Under the pieces are notes generated by a model. That model searched no databases and was not told where the DNA came from. It worked only from the letters and a program-made list of their open reading frames with translations. Source: Tannerella sp. (GTDB taxonomy: Bacteria; Bacteroidota; Bacteroidia; Bacteroidales; Tannerellaceae). From it: DNA of 10,530 nt. Where the stretch lies: positions 1-10,530 of the forward strand of contig JAISYY010000002.1 of assembly GCA_031269635.1 (NCBI GenBank), given 5' to 3'. This document shows positions 1 through 7,747 of the stretch, piece after piece. The translations under genes and the position numbers were made by a program. The stretch's first letter is position 1. Each line of letters begins with the position of its first letter.

Positions 1-3000
1 TAATCGCCGTAATGCAGCCTGTATTGCTCGAGGGGAATAGCGCCCCAACTGTTTACACATCCCAGGCCCATTTGTGTTTTGTCGATACAGAGGTTTGTGA
101 AACCGGCTTTTTCAACTTCCGGCGAATGACGTTGATCTTTTTCTTCTCCGTCGTCGAGGGCCTCAATCGTGTAATTCAACGCTGATGCTGAAAACGGGGC
201 TTCACTGACAAACTCAAGCCCGTCGCCGTTTTTTGCGGCCAGACGCCACCAGCGGATATCGGTTTTCGTGCCCGTTTCCTGCGGACGTATATACGGATAA
301 TACTGCTCGTCGACGGTCTGGCTGTATTTGCCGATAAAGGTGGAGTTGTTGCGGTCGCTGTAATTTTCTATGGGGCCGCGGCCGTAGTATTGTACCCTGT
401 CGTATGTCTCCGGCATTTGCATTTGCATACCGAAACGGAACATGCCGGATACTTCTTTTGATTCGCCGGCATTAAGTTTCTGTTTTACCCTGATCGTTCC
501 GTTTTGACTTATCAAATAGGTAAGCGACAATGTGGCGGATACTTCTTCCATTTCGTATTGAGCGGTAATCTCAACCATTCCGTCCGTTATTTTATGGTCA
601 AGGGAGGACAGTTTGATTTCGGGATTGCGCCAGGCTTTGTATTTTTTCTGGAGGCCGGCTCCCATGTCATTATCCGTCGGTGCACGCCAGAAGTTTGGCG
701 TCAGGGCGCCGCCGTCGTTGATAAATTTATTTCCGCCGGCGTCGTACCTGCACAGGAATCCTGTCTTTTTACTAAATTCGACGGTCATATTCGCATTGGT
801 GACGATGAGGTACTGTTTATCGTTTTCTTCTACGGTAACCGGATCTTCCGGGCAATTTTTGCAGGGAAGCAGGTTTGCAACTTCGAGCTTTGGAGCGATA
901 TAGGGTTGTATCTCCATTTGACTGCGTGAGACGGCATATCCGGCAGGGAGCATCGTTTCGGCTTTTTTCAGTTTGAAATATACATTCAGCAAAACCTCTT
1001 TTCCCCCGGGAACGGTTGACAAATCATAATTTAATTTTATTTTGCCGGTCTGCTGCGGGGCAACGTTGAGGTCGTCTACGGTTCCTGTCTGCAAGGTTTC
1101 GCCGCCGGCCAGAAGTACCCATTCGGCATAGTAAGCGGAAAGATCGCGGAAGAAATATTCGTTGAACACGCTTATTTCTCCTTTTTTGAGGTCGGAAGGC
1201 GTCGCCCATATTGATTGATAAAAATAAGCAACCTCGTTCATGTGCGGATTGGGGACGCGGTCGGGGCTTATGAGTCCGTTATCACAGAAGTTATAGTCGG
1301 AGGCGTCGTAGCGGTTAAAGTCGCCCCCATATCCGTAGATGTCCGTCCCATTCGTGTTTTTCCAGTGTATGGACTGGTCGACGAAATCCCAGATAAAACC
1401 ACCCTGTGCTTTAGGGTATTTGCGTATCAGATCCCAGTATTCCCTGAATCCTCCCTGCGAATTACCCATGGCATGTGCATATTCGCATTGTATCAGCGGT
1501 TTTTCGGCATCGCTGAGGGCATATTTTTCGCTTCTTTCGTAATTGAGATACATCGGGCAATAGATATCGGTATATTCATTTCCATTCGCCTGTTCATATT
1601 GTACCGGCCGGCTTTTGTCCTCGTTCTTTATCCATTTGTAACAGGCTTCAAAATTTGGCCCGAAACCGGCTTCGTTACCTAACGACCATATTATGACGGA
1701 AGGATGGTTGTAACTACGCCGGACGTTGCGTTGGTTCCGCTCCATGTGAGCCGCTGCGTAAGACGGATTTTTTGCAAGCGTATGGTCTCCATATCCCATG
1801 CCGTGCGATTCCACGTTTGCTTCGGCGACGACATAGAGGCCGTATTCATCGCAAAGTTCGTACCACAGGTTATTATCCGGATAATGACATGTACGGACGG
1901 CGTTTATATTATGTTCTTTCATTATTTTTATATCCTCAAGCATTCTTTCGCGGGATATGTAGTATCCTGTTTTGGGATCCATTTCATGACGGTTAGCGCC
2001 TTTGATAAGTATCGGTTTTCCGTTAACCGATAACTGACTGTTTTTTATCTCCACTTTACGGAAACCTGTTTTCACTTTTATCACTTCAATCGTCTGATTA
2101 CCGTCTTTCAGTGTTGCCGTCAAAGTGTACAGGTTCGGCGTTTCGGCGGTCCATTTTTCCGGGTCGGACACCTTGAATGTTGCCACAGTCTTGCCGTTTC
2201 CTTTGACTGTCAGGGTTGCGGTGTTATTACCATTCCTGTCGGTCAGGTCCAGTTGCACGGTTCCCGACGAGGAAAGCGTTGTTTCGACGGTAAGCGTTCC
2301 GTCTTTGTAGCGGTCGTCAAGGTCAGGCGTTATGCGAATGTCTTTAATATATTTTGAATTGCGTGCATACAGATAGCAATCACGTCCTACGCCTGAAAAA
2401 CGGAAGAAATCCTGGTCTTCCAGATAAGTTCCGTCGCACCAGCGGAATGTCTGGAACGCGAAAATGTTTTTCCCGGGTTTCACATATTGGGTGATGTTAA
2501 ATTCCGCCTCCAGCTTGCTGTCTTCACTGTATCCGGCGAATTGTCCGTTTATCCACAGATAAATATTTGATGTTACGGAGCCGAAATGTGCGAAAATCTG
2601 TTTCCCGTTCCAGTTTGCCGGTATCGTTATCTCGCGGCGGTAAGAGCCGACATGGTTGTTTTCGGCCGGCGGTTCGGGCGGATTATTTTTAAACTGGTTT
2701 CTCCACGCATATCCTATATTGACGTAAACGGGGTCGCCATATCCGTTTAATTCCCAAAGTCCCGGTACATTTATAACACCCCAGCCCTTGTCGTCGTAAT
2801 TCGTTTTGTAGAAGTCCGCCGGACGTGCGTCCGCATCTTTTACCCAGAAGAACCGCCATGGCCCGTTAAGGCTCAGGAAGTTCTCCGAATTTTCCTTTAT
2901 ACCGTCCATAGCCGGTTTTTCCGATTCGTATGCAAAATAATTTGCATGCATCGGAGCACGATTTAACTGATTGATTTCAGGATTTCTCCATTCGTTTTTT

Positions 3001-3059
3001 TGAGCTAATGCAGTCATGCAAAAAAGCGCCGTTCCGCAAATAATTAATTTTAGTTTCAT
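1..3059 (-). CDS. lacZ: Beta-galactosidase, GH2 family, secreted (3' end cut by the window)
   Basis: Hydrolyses terminal beta-galactosides such as lactose or galactan oligosaccharides, probably in the periplasm. The frame is open from ATG at 3059 to the window edge (1019 codons). E. coli LacZ has 1023 residues, so only a short C-terminal tail is missing. A signal peptide is visible: Lys residues, a hydrophobic stretch and a TALA|Q cleavage site near residue 20. Order by family knowledge: sugar-binding jelly roll (about 45-225), Ig-like domain (230-335), TIM barrel (337-630), a further beta domain, then the small-chain domain from about 755. Visible active-site matches are D209 (RWCDG-YLEDQD), the RTCHYPDN and VESHG histidines, acid/base E463 in GNEAGFGPN, the CPMY tyrosine, nucleophile E526 in CEYAHAMGNS, WDFVDQ, and W1005 matching the E. 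coli C-terminal tryptophan. No stop or frameshift was found. No regulator, transporter or SusC/D pair is next to it in the window. Family assignment is near certain; the natural substrate is not known. Confidence 0.96.
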   Translation of the reverse strand, partial: MKLKLIICGTALFCMTALAQKNEWRNPEINQLNRAPMHANYFAYESEKPAMDGIKENSENFLSLNGPWRFFWVKDADARPADFYKTNYDDKGWGVINVPGLWELNGYGDPVYVNIGYAWRNQFKNNPPEPPAENNHVGSYRREITIPANWNGKQIFAHFGSVTSNIYLWINGQFAGYSEDSKLEAEFNITQYVKPGKNIFAFQTFRWCDGTYLEDQDFFRFSGVGRDCYLYARNSKYIKDIRITPDLDDRYKDGTLTVETTLSSSGTVQLDLTDRNGNNTATLTVKGNGKTVATFKVSDPEKWTAETPNLYTLTATLKDGNQTIEVIKVKTGFRKVEIKNSQLSVNGKPILIKGANRHEMDPKTGYYISRERMLEDIKIMKEHNINAVRTCHYPDNNLWYELCDEYGLYVVAEANVESHGMGYGDHTLAKNPSYAAAHMERNQRNVRRSYNHPSVIIWSLGNEAGFGPNFEACYKWIKNEDKSRPVQYEQANGNEYTDIYCPMYLNYERSEKYALSDAEKPLIQCEYAHAMGNSQGGFREYWDLIRKYPKAQGGFIWDFVDQSIHWKNTNGTDIYGYGGDFNRYDASDYNFCDNGLISPDRVPNPHMNEVAYFYQSIWATPSDLKKGEISVFNEYFFRDLSAYYAEWVLLAGGETLQTGTVDDLNVAPQQTGKIKLNYDLSTVPGGKEVLLNVYFKLKKAETMLPAGYAVSRSQMEIQPYIAPKLEVANLLPCKNCPEDPVTVEENDKQYLIVTNANMTVEFSKKTGFLCRYDAGGNKFINDGGALTPNFWRAPTDNDMGAGLQKKYKAWRNPEIKLSSLDHKITDGMVEITAQYEMEEVSATLSLTYLISQNGTIRVKQKLNAGESKEVSGMFRFGMQMQMPETYDRVQYYGRGPIENYSDRNNSTFIGKYSQTVDEQYYPYIRPQETGTKTDIRWWRLAAKNGDGLEFVSEAPFSASALNYTIEALDDGEEKDQRHSPEVEKAGFTNLCIDKTQMGLGCVNSWGAIPLEQYRLHYGD

Positions 3060-3494
3060 GATTACTATAATGGTTTAGTGATAATTGCGGGCGTAAAGAT
3101 ATAAATTATCAAGGAAACAACCTTAAATAAATAAATTTAATTTCGTGTTTTGACGAAAATTTCTTTCCACCGTTATTTTTGGTGTATTTCTATGCGAAAT
3201 ATATATTTTTCTATTGTCTTTGTCCCGGTAAAAACAGAAAAACATTTTTATCCTATATATACGGATTGATTTTTTTGAAAAAAACGAATACAACCGGATT
3301 GATTATCTTACATGGAATACACTCCAAATCCCATAAATCAAAATATTTTCCGGTATTGGATTTAATTAACACATTTGTATTGGTTATGTCCGGTAATTTA
3401 TTAAAGAGATATACCCGGCGTCTTTGCGCGCGCATTATAGCGTACATCAGTCAGTAAAAAAAATATTTCCGTTTTTGTTTGAACTGAAATAATA
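3060..3494. other. A/T-rich intergenic stretch, no gene supported
   Basis: Lies between the lacZ start and the right-facing promoter at 3495. It is markedly richer in A and T than the coding regions. Short open frames exist on both strands (for example 3179-3457 plus, from a TTG start), but their translations are low-complexity Phe/Ile/Lys/Tyr mixtures with no family resemblance. The 10-mer CGGATTGATT occurs twice about 33 bases apart (near 3262 and 3295), which may be chance. Nothing else was recognised. Confidence 0.5.
3094..3121 (-). promoter_or_regulatory. Weak candidate promoter for lacZ
   Basis: Reading toward lacZ, TATCTTTA (3101-3094) resembles the Bacteroides -7 box TAnnTTTG except for its last base. 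GTTG (3121-3118) could serve as a -33 box, but the 16-base spacer is shorter than the usual 19-21. The implied leader is about 30 bases. No better TAnnTTTG match was found upstream of this gene on the minus strand as far as 3500. Confidence 0.25.
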
Positions 3495-3525
3495 TTTGAG
3501 TTCCGATATTATTGTTGTACTTTTG
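3495..3525 (+). promoter_or_regulatory. Bacteroides-type promoter facing right (TTTG-N19-TACTTTTG)
   Basis: TTTG at 3495-3498, exactly 19 bases, then TACTTTTG at 3518-3525. This matches the Bacteroides primary-sigma consensus TTTG / TAnnTTTG at every defined position with standard spacing. Transcription would start near 3532. An inverted repeat, ATAATAT (3489-3495) and ATATTAT (3506-3512), straddles the -33 box and could be an operator, though it is pure A/T and may be chance. Downstream there is no intact gene until mrr at 4132, so the transcript would be an RNA from a decayed gene, an unrecognised small RNA, or a very long mrr leader. Confidence 0.6.
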
Positions 3526-3540
3526 TGTCGCAGTATAATT

Positions 3541-4111
3541 ATTTTTTTGTTTGACGACATAAAGTTACTGAAAATTAGTGGCTTATCAAAAATATCATGC
3601 TGCCTTTTTATTATAAATCAGCAGGTTGAGACACTTGCGAAAGTTGAATTAATTAACTGACAAAATGGATTTTCCGGTGAAGTAAAACAAACGGCATTAC
3701 CAAGTTTTGATTTTATCAGAATTTATGTTGACAATACACCCATCGAAGAAAAATCGCTATACGAATCAGAAAAGTCCGGTACATACGCTCGATACACTTT
3801 TGCAAAAATATTTGAGAAATTTTTATTCGAATTTAAAAACTTTACATTACCTTTGCCCCACTTGTTAAGCGATTAATAAGTCGAAAACAGCGTACAAGTT
3901 ACGCAAAAGACATATAAAATAGCGCTTTACTGCTATTCCCAAATCAGTATTGGCTGCATTGGAATTACAAACCAGAGCTATTGAATCTCTACGGCTAACC
4001 ATCCGTCCGCAACAAATGTCTTTTTATATACGGTCGGGAAACAAGATACTGCAGGAGATGTGAAAACTGTGCGTACATGAAGCTAAACATAAGAAGATTA
4101 TTTCCTATAAA
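3541..4111 (+). pseudogene. Possible decayed gene remnants of unknown family
   Basis: Downstream of the promoter at 3495-3525 one frame stays open from about 3511 to 3876 except for a single TGA at 3658-3660. The part after it (3661-3876, 71 residues) has no in-frame ATG and reads protein-like, with segments such as FDFIRIYVDNTPIEEK and YARYTFAKIFEKFLFEF. A different frame then runs 3923-4060 (IPKSVLAALELQTRAIESLR, then RPQQMSFYIRSGNK), is broken by TGA at 4061-4063, and continues to a TAA at 4109-4111. The balanced, helix-like composition differs from the poly-Phe/Lys/Ile translations of the A/T-rich DNA to the left. I do not recognise a family. Alternatives are chance open frames, a structured RNA, or a long leader for mrr. 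Confidence 0.3.
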
Positions 4112-4131
4112 TAAGTAAATGAATTATTAAA

Positions 4132-5055
4132 ATGATACCTGATTTTCAAAAAATAATGCTTCCGTTGCTAAAGCAAATAAAAGACGGGAAAGACTACAAG
4201 TTGGATGAGATTGTTGATCTAATGGCAAAAGAGTTTGATATAACCGACGAAGAAAGAAAAGAACTTTTGCCGAGCGGTCAGACTTTCGTTTTTGGAAGTC
4301 GTGTTGGATGGGCACGTACTTATATGAAAAAAGCCGGATTGATTAATTCTCCAAAACGTGGCTACTTAAAGATAACAGAAAAAGGATTACAGGTACTGAA
4401 ACAAAAGCCGTCCGAAATAAACATAGCTTACTTGAAACAGTTCCCTGAATTTTTGGTGTTTCAAAATATCAAAAAAGAAGATGTTCAGGATAATTCGGAT
4501 TCGGAAGAAATGCAGCCTGAATCAGTCGTAACGCAAACGCCGGAAGAACTTCTGGAAGCATCTTATCAGAGTATACGCAAGGAATTGGCGCAAGATATTT
4601 TAGACAAGATACTTGATTTATCCCCTTCCTTTTTTGAGCGATTGGTTGTTGATTTATTGGTTAAGATGGGGTATGGGGGTTCTGTGAAAGACGCCGGAAA
4701 AGCAATCGGAAGGACTGGAGACGAAGGTATTGATGGCGTTATCAAAGAAGATAAATTAGGATTGGATATTATTTATATTCAGGCAAAAAGATGGAAGCCG
4801 GTAAATATTGTGGGACGTCCGGAAATACATAAGTTTATTGGCGCACTGGTAGGCCAGGGAGCAAAGAAGGGCATCTTTATAACTACATCATTCTTTACAA
4901 AAGACGCCTTGAATTTTGTGCCAAGAAACGAGACTAAAATAGTCTTAATAGACGGGATACGGCTATCACAGCTTATGATAGACTATAATTTGGGGGTAAC
5001 ATTACAACACTCATACGAAATTAAAAAAATCGACACGGATTATTTTGAGGAGTAA
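4132..5055 (+). CDS. mrr: Mrr-type restriction endonuclease (type IV, modified-DNA-dependent)
   Basis: A 307-residue protein close in length to E. coli Mrr (304). Family members cut DNA carrying foreign methylation; specificity here is unknown. The N-terminal winged-helix (Mrr_N) region spans about 1-95, with the typical FGSRVGWARTYMKKAGLI followed by RGYLKITEKG. An acidic, Ser/Gln-rich linker (about 112-140) leads to the catalytic domain (about 155-285). The PD-(D/E)xK-like site is visible: E169 in SPSFFERLVVDLL, D201 in GDEGIDG, and Q217-A218-K219 in YIQAKRW. KGIFITTSFFTKDA follows, as in E. coli Mrr. All catalytic residues are present, so it should be active. The start is the first ATG, with no Shine-Dalgarno, as is usual in this phylum. 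No methyltransferase or other restriction subunit is adjacent, which fits a stand-alone type IV enzyme. It sits in A/T-rich DNA between core genes, next to a broken ORF6N gene, suggesting horizontal acquisition. Confidence 0.93.
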   Translation: MIPDFQKIMLPLLKQIKDGKDYKLDEIVDLMAKEFDITDEERKELLPSGQTFVFGSRVGWARTYMKKAGLINSPKRGYLKITEKGLQVLKQKPSEINIAYLKQFPEFLVFQNIKKEDVQDNSDSEEMQPESVVTQTPEELLEASYQSIRKELAQDILDKILDLSPSFFERLVVDLLVKMGYGGSVKDAGKAIGRTGDEGIDGVIKEDKLGLDIIYIQAKRWKPVNIVGRPEIHKFIGALVGQGAKKGIFITTSFFTKDALNFVPRNETKIVLIDGIRLSQLMIDYNLGVTLQHSYEIKKIDTDYFEE

Positions 5056-5068
5056 CATGCGGCGGGTA

Positions 5069-5095
5069 GGATTAAACATTGAAAACGATTAATCC
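5069..5095 (+). terminator. Weak hairpin after mrr
   Basis: GGATTAA (5069-5075) and TTAATCC (5089-5095) form a perfect 7-bp stem around a 13-base loop, starting 13 bases after the mrr stop. The stem is A/T-rich and is followed by A residues rather than T, so it is a poor intrinsic terminator. It could equally be a transcript-end processing hairpin or an operator in front of the ORF6N remnant. Confidence 0.25.
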
Positions 5096-5151
5096 AAAAA
5101 TTATACGGAAACAAAAGAGACTATTTTTAACAGGAAATAAATAATCGAATT

Positions 5152-5542
5152 ATGGAAGAAATCGTAAAAATGAAACAGGTAGAGGAAAAGATTATCATCA
5201 TTCGCGGCCAGAGCGTCATACTCGACAGCGATGTTGCGGAACTGTACGGTGTGGAAACCAAGGAAGTGAACAAAGCAGTAAAGATCAATCCGGGAGTTTC
5301 CGGACGGATATATCCTTGAATTAAACAGAGCGGAAAAAACAGAGGTGGTGAAAAATTTTCACCACCTTGAGAACCTCAAGTTTTCTCCGGTTTTCCCCAA
5401 GACGTTTACCGAAAAGGGATTATATATGCCGGCTACTATCCTGAAAAGCCCTCGCGCTACGCGGACCACCATTGCCATCGTGGAGACCTTCGCCAAAATC
5501 CGCGAACTCGCACGAACCGTCTCCCAACTGTCGGAATCGCCT
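5152..5542 (+). pseudogene. ORF6N-domain protein, frameshifted and truncated
   Basis: ATG at 5152 opens a frame with the ORF6N hallmark (IIIIRGQSVILDSDVAELYGV, then KEVNKAVK). It leaves the family pattern near 5290 and stops at TGA 5317-5319. The family pattern resumes at once in the next frame from 5297 (FPDGYILELNRAEK, VVKNFHHLENLKFSP, FTEKGLYM, ATILKSPRAT, ETFAKIREL), so about one extra or two missing bases near 5291-5296 broke the gene. Similarity fades after VSQLSES (about 5539), just before the 3' end of the opposite O-methyltransferase gene. The usual C-terminal 50 or so residues are absent, although the frame stays open to 5710 antisense to that gene. ORF6N proteins are putative DNA-binding or Rha/KilA-N-related proteins common on phages and mobile elements; their role in Bacteroidales is poorly known. 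The family call is firm. Whether the frameshift is real or a sequencing error cannot be told from one sequence. Confidence 0.85.
5343..5367. repeat. Perfect palindrome, 12-bp arms around one base
   Basis: AGGTGGTGAAAA (5343-5354), a central A (5355), then TTTTCACCACCT (5356-5367), with no mismatch. It lies inside the second fragment of the broken ORF6N gene, where it encodes EVVKNFHHL. As RNA it would form a strong stem only by squeezing the A/T centre into the loop. It may be a by-product of the coding sequence or a binding site. Confidence 0.7.
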
Positions 5543-5583
5543 CCCTCCACCGTCAACTCCCGGAACTGTAATGCGCGAATCAT

Positions 5584-6222
5584 TCATTTCTTCCAGATCA
5601 CCGTCAGACCGTCGCGAACGGGGAGAATGACTTTCTCGATGCGGTTATCCTGCTTTATTTTTTCATTAAATGCCAGGATTCCCTGCGTCTGCCTGTCGGA
5701 AGGCGGGTGACACGCCTCGACAACCTTTCCCGACCATAACGTATTATCGGCCAGAATCAGGGCGCCCGGTCGGAGATGCGGGAAAACGAGGTCATAATAT
5801 TTGCAGTAATCGCGTTTGTCGGCGTCGATGTAAACCATATCGAACGATTCGTTAAACGAGGGGAACAAATCTTCTATATCCCCCCAGAAGATGCGAATCT
5901 TATCCCTGTACGGCGATTTTTCAATGTAGGAGGTCGTGAACGGCTGCATTTCGTCGTTTACTTCGACGGTATAAACGAGTGCGTCATCATCAATTCCCTC
6001 CGCCATGCAAATCGTAGCGTATCCGGTATATGTGCCTATCTCGAGAATCCTTTTCGGGCGTACCATACGGCAAAACATTTTCAGGACACGCCCCTGCAAA
6101 TGTCCCGCGATCATGCGCGGATGCAGCAGCTTCACATGGGCGTCGCGATTCAGGGCGGCCAGCAGCGTGCCTTCTTCGTCAATATGTTCCAGGATGTAAT
6201 CTTCTATCATTTTCATCGCCAT
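5584..6222 (-). CDS. SAM-dependent O-methyltransferase (COG4122 / catechol-type family)
   Basis: A 212-residue class I methyltransferase of the divalent-metal-dependent group that includes caffeoyl-CoA and catechol O-methyltransferases and bacterial YrrM/TrmR proteins. SAM motif I is ILEIGTYTGYA (59-69); acidic E87 in VYTVEVND should hold the SAM ribose; WGDIEDLFP (113-121) follows. D133 and D135 in YIDADK with D159-N160 in LADNTLW form the expected metal and substrate site. The protein starts MAMKM; the first Met was taken, but Met3 or Met5 is possible. The ATG lies 13 bases after the pyk stop, so it is almost surely co-transcribed with pyk. Substrate unknown: a small hydroxylated metabolite or, as for TrmR, a tRNA wobble base are both possible. 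Its 3' end faces the truncated ORF6N remnant. Confidence 0.9.
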   Translation of the reverse strand: MAMKMIEDYILEHIDEEGTLLAALNRDAHVKLLHPRMIAGHLQGRVLKMFCRMVRPKRILEIGTYTGYATICMAEGIDDDALVYTVEVNDEMQPFTTSYIEKSPYRDKIRIFWGDIEDLFPSFNESFDMVYIDADKRDYCKYYDLVFPHLRPGALILADNTLWSGKVVEACHPPSDRQTQGILAFNEKIKQDNRIEKVILPVRDGLTVIWKK

Positions 6223-6235
6223 ATTCAGGAGCCGG

Positions 6236-7687
6236 TCAGTCGCTAAAAGTAGGCAACTGGTAACGGTCTCCGGCGTTCAGGACACGTTCGACATCATTTA
6301 TCTCGAGGAAGGTTGTTCCTCCTCCTTCCCCAAAGCTGCCGCTCAGGTATGCCACCTTGTCTTTTTCCGTAATCTTGCCGCTTTCTATGAGCAGGCGCAA
6401 GGCTTCATAATAATAGCTGCGACGGCTCTTAAGCCAGGGCTGGTAAACCGCCCATACGCCGTACGAAAGCGAAAGCATACGCATCGTTTCCTTCCTGTAA
6501 CAGATGGCGAAAACGGTAGCCTTACCGCGGAAAGCCGCCAGGTAACGCGCCGTACGTCCCGTCATACTGTCCGATATGATCGCCCGCACGTTCAGTTTGG
6601 AGGAAGACTTAACCGCCTGTTTCGCAAGGAACGAGGTCACATCCAGATCATCTCCCGAAATGGGAACGCGGATGTCGTTTGCGGACAGTTTTGTCTTCTC
6701 CGCTTCCCCGATGATTTTAGACATGGTTTGTACGGCTTCTACCGGATATTTCCCGTAAGCCGTCTCGCCGCTGAGCATCAAAGCGTCCGTACGGTAATAA
6801 ATAGCGTTTGCGACGTCCGTAACTTCCGCCCGTGTGGGACGGGGATTCTTTATCATGGTATGCAACATCTGCGTGGCCACAATCACCGGTTTCTTTGCCT
6901 CCACGCATTTGCGTATCAGCACACGCTGCAGTCCCGGAATTTTTTCCGCGGGCACCTCTATCCCCAGGTCGCCGCGGGCAATCATAATCCCATACGCGGC
7001 TTTTAATATATCGTCTATATTGTCAACGCCTTCCTGGTTTTCTATCTTGGCGATAATTTTTATGGGACTCCCATGCGCATCCAGTATTTCCTGTATATCA
7101 AGTACATCCTGTTTTGACCGCACAAAGGAGTGAGCGATAAAATCAATTTTGTTTTCGATCGCCCATGCTATATTTTTACGGTCTTTGGCCGTCAGTGACG
7201 GAAGATTAATACGAACACCGGGAACATTCACGCTTTTACGGCTTCCAAGCGTAGCATCGTTCTGGGCTTCACAAACAAGATAACCGGCCGTTTTTTCTAT
7301 CACTTTCAACTCCAGATCACCGTCGTCAATCAGGATATCACTGCCCACCTCCAGGTCTTTAACGAAACTTTCATAAGAAACGCAAATGCAGTCGCGTGTC
7401 GTTGTCCCGTCAGGATCGCCGGTCATCTTAACCCTGTCGCCACTCTTAAAATCAACAGGTTCCTGTGTTATTGTCGTCCGTACCTCAGGGCCTTTCGTAT
7501 CAACCAATATGCCTATACGGTCAGACACCGCACGCGTATTGTTTACGATGCGGGCTAATCCTTCTTCCTGCAGATGAGCCGTGTTAAGGCGCACTACATC
7601 CATGCCTGCCTTATGCAGCCTGTCAATAAATTCTATTTCGCAACGCTGGTCGGATATCGTTGCTACAATTTTTGTATGTTTCAACAT
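6236..7687 (-). CDS. pyk: Pyruvate kinase
   Basis: Converts phosphoenolpyruvate and ADP to pyruvate and ATP, the last step of glycolysis, in the cytoplasm. Length is 483 residues, normal for the family. Visible landmarks in order: KIVATISDQR near the N-terminus, substrate/K+ loop R33-L-N35-T-A-H, DTKGPEVRT (63-71), a B domain (about 72-165), catalytic K214 with metal ligand E216 in IIAKIENQEG, metal ligand D240 in MIARGDLG, T272 in ATQML, and the family signature MIKNPRPTRAEVTDVANAI through DALMLSGETAYGKYPVEAV. The C-terminal regulatory domain follows (about 355-480). Glu68 in TKGPE is the residue type linked to K+-dependent enzymes. The K+-site serine of the usual RLNFSH motif is Ala37 here; from memory this RxNTAH form is typical of Bacteroidales. 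It follows aroQ by 60 bases and precedes the methyltransferase by 13, indicating one operon. Confidence 0.97.
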   Translation of the reverse strand: MLKHTKIVATISDQRCEIEFIDRLHKAGMDVVRLNTAHLQEEGLARIVNNTRAVSDRIGILVDTKGPEVRTTITQEPVDFKSGDRVKMTGDPDGTTTRDCICVSYESFVKDLEVGSDILIDDGDLELKVIEKTAGYLVCEAQNDATLGSRKSVNVPGVRINLPSLTAKDRKNIAWAIENKIDFIAHSFVRSKQDVLDIQEILDAHGSPIKIIAKIENQEGVDNIDDILKAAYGIMIARGDLGIEVPAEKIPGLQRVLIRKCVEAKKPVIVATQMLHTMIKNPRPTRAEVTDVANAIYYRTDALMLSGETAYGKYPVEAVQTMSKIIGEAEKTKLSANDIRVPISGDDLDVTSFLAKQAVKSSSKLNVRAIISDSMTGRTARYLAAFRGKATVFAICYRKETMRMLSLSYGVWAVYQPWLKSRRSYYYEALRLLIESGKITEKDKVAYLSGSFGEGGGTTFLEINDVERVLNAGDRYQLPTFSD

Positions 7688-7732
7688 AATATATATTATT
7701 GATGATTTGTGATTATTATTTAAATATCAGCG

Positions 7733-7745
7733 GCCGGATTCCGGC
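7733..7745 (-). other. Short GC-rich hairpin between aroQ and pyk
   Basis: GCCGG-ATT-CCGGC gives a perfect 5-bp stem with a 3-base loop immediately after the aroQ stop codon. No T-run follows on the transcribed strand, so it is unlikely to end transcription fully. It may mark an RNA processing or stability point between the two cistrons. Confidence 0.3.
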
Positions 7746-7747
7746 TA

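Noticed and set aside
504..2310. Several open frames on the plus strand across lacZ (504-929, 1215-1682, 1704-2033 and others)
   Set aside because: All lie opposite the intact beta-galactosidase, whose frame was followed codon by codon with its catalytic motifs; they are antisense shadows.
3179..3457. A 92-codon open frame upstream of lacZ, plus strand
   Set aside because: Starts with TTG, has the residue mix expected of A/T-rich DNA, no family resemblance and no promoter in front of it.
5069..5095. The inverted repeat after mrr as one end of a mobile element
   Set aside because: No matching copy was seen on the other side of mrr and no target duplication was visible; kept only as a weak hairpin.
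5543..5710. C-terminal continuation of the ORF6N frame
   Set aside because: The frame stays open, but from 5584 it is antisense to the methyltransferase and past about 5540 it bears no ORF6N similarity; not counted as part of the remnant.
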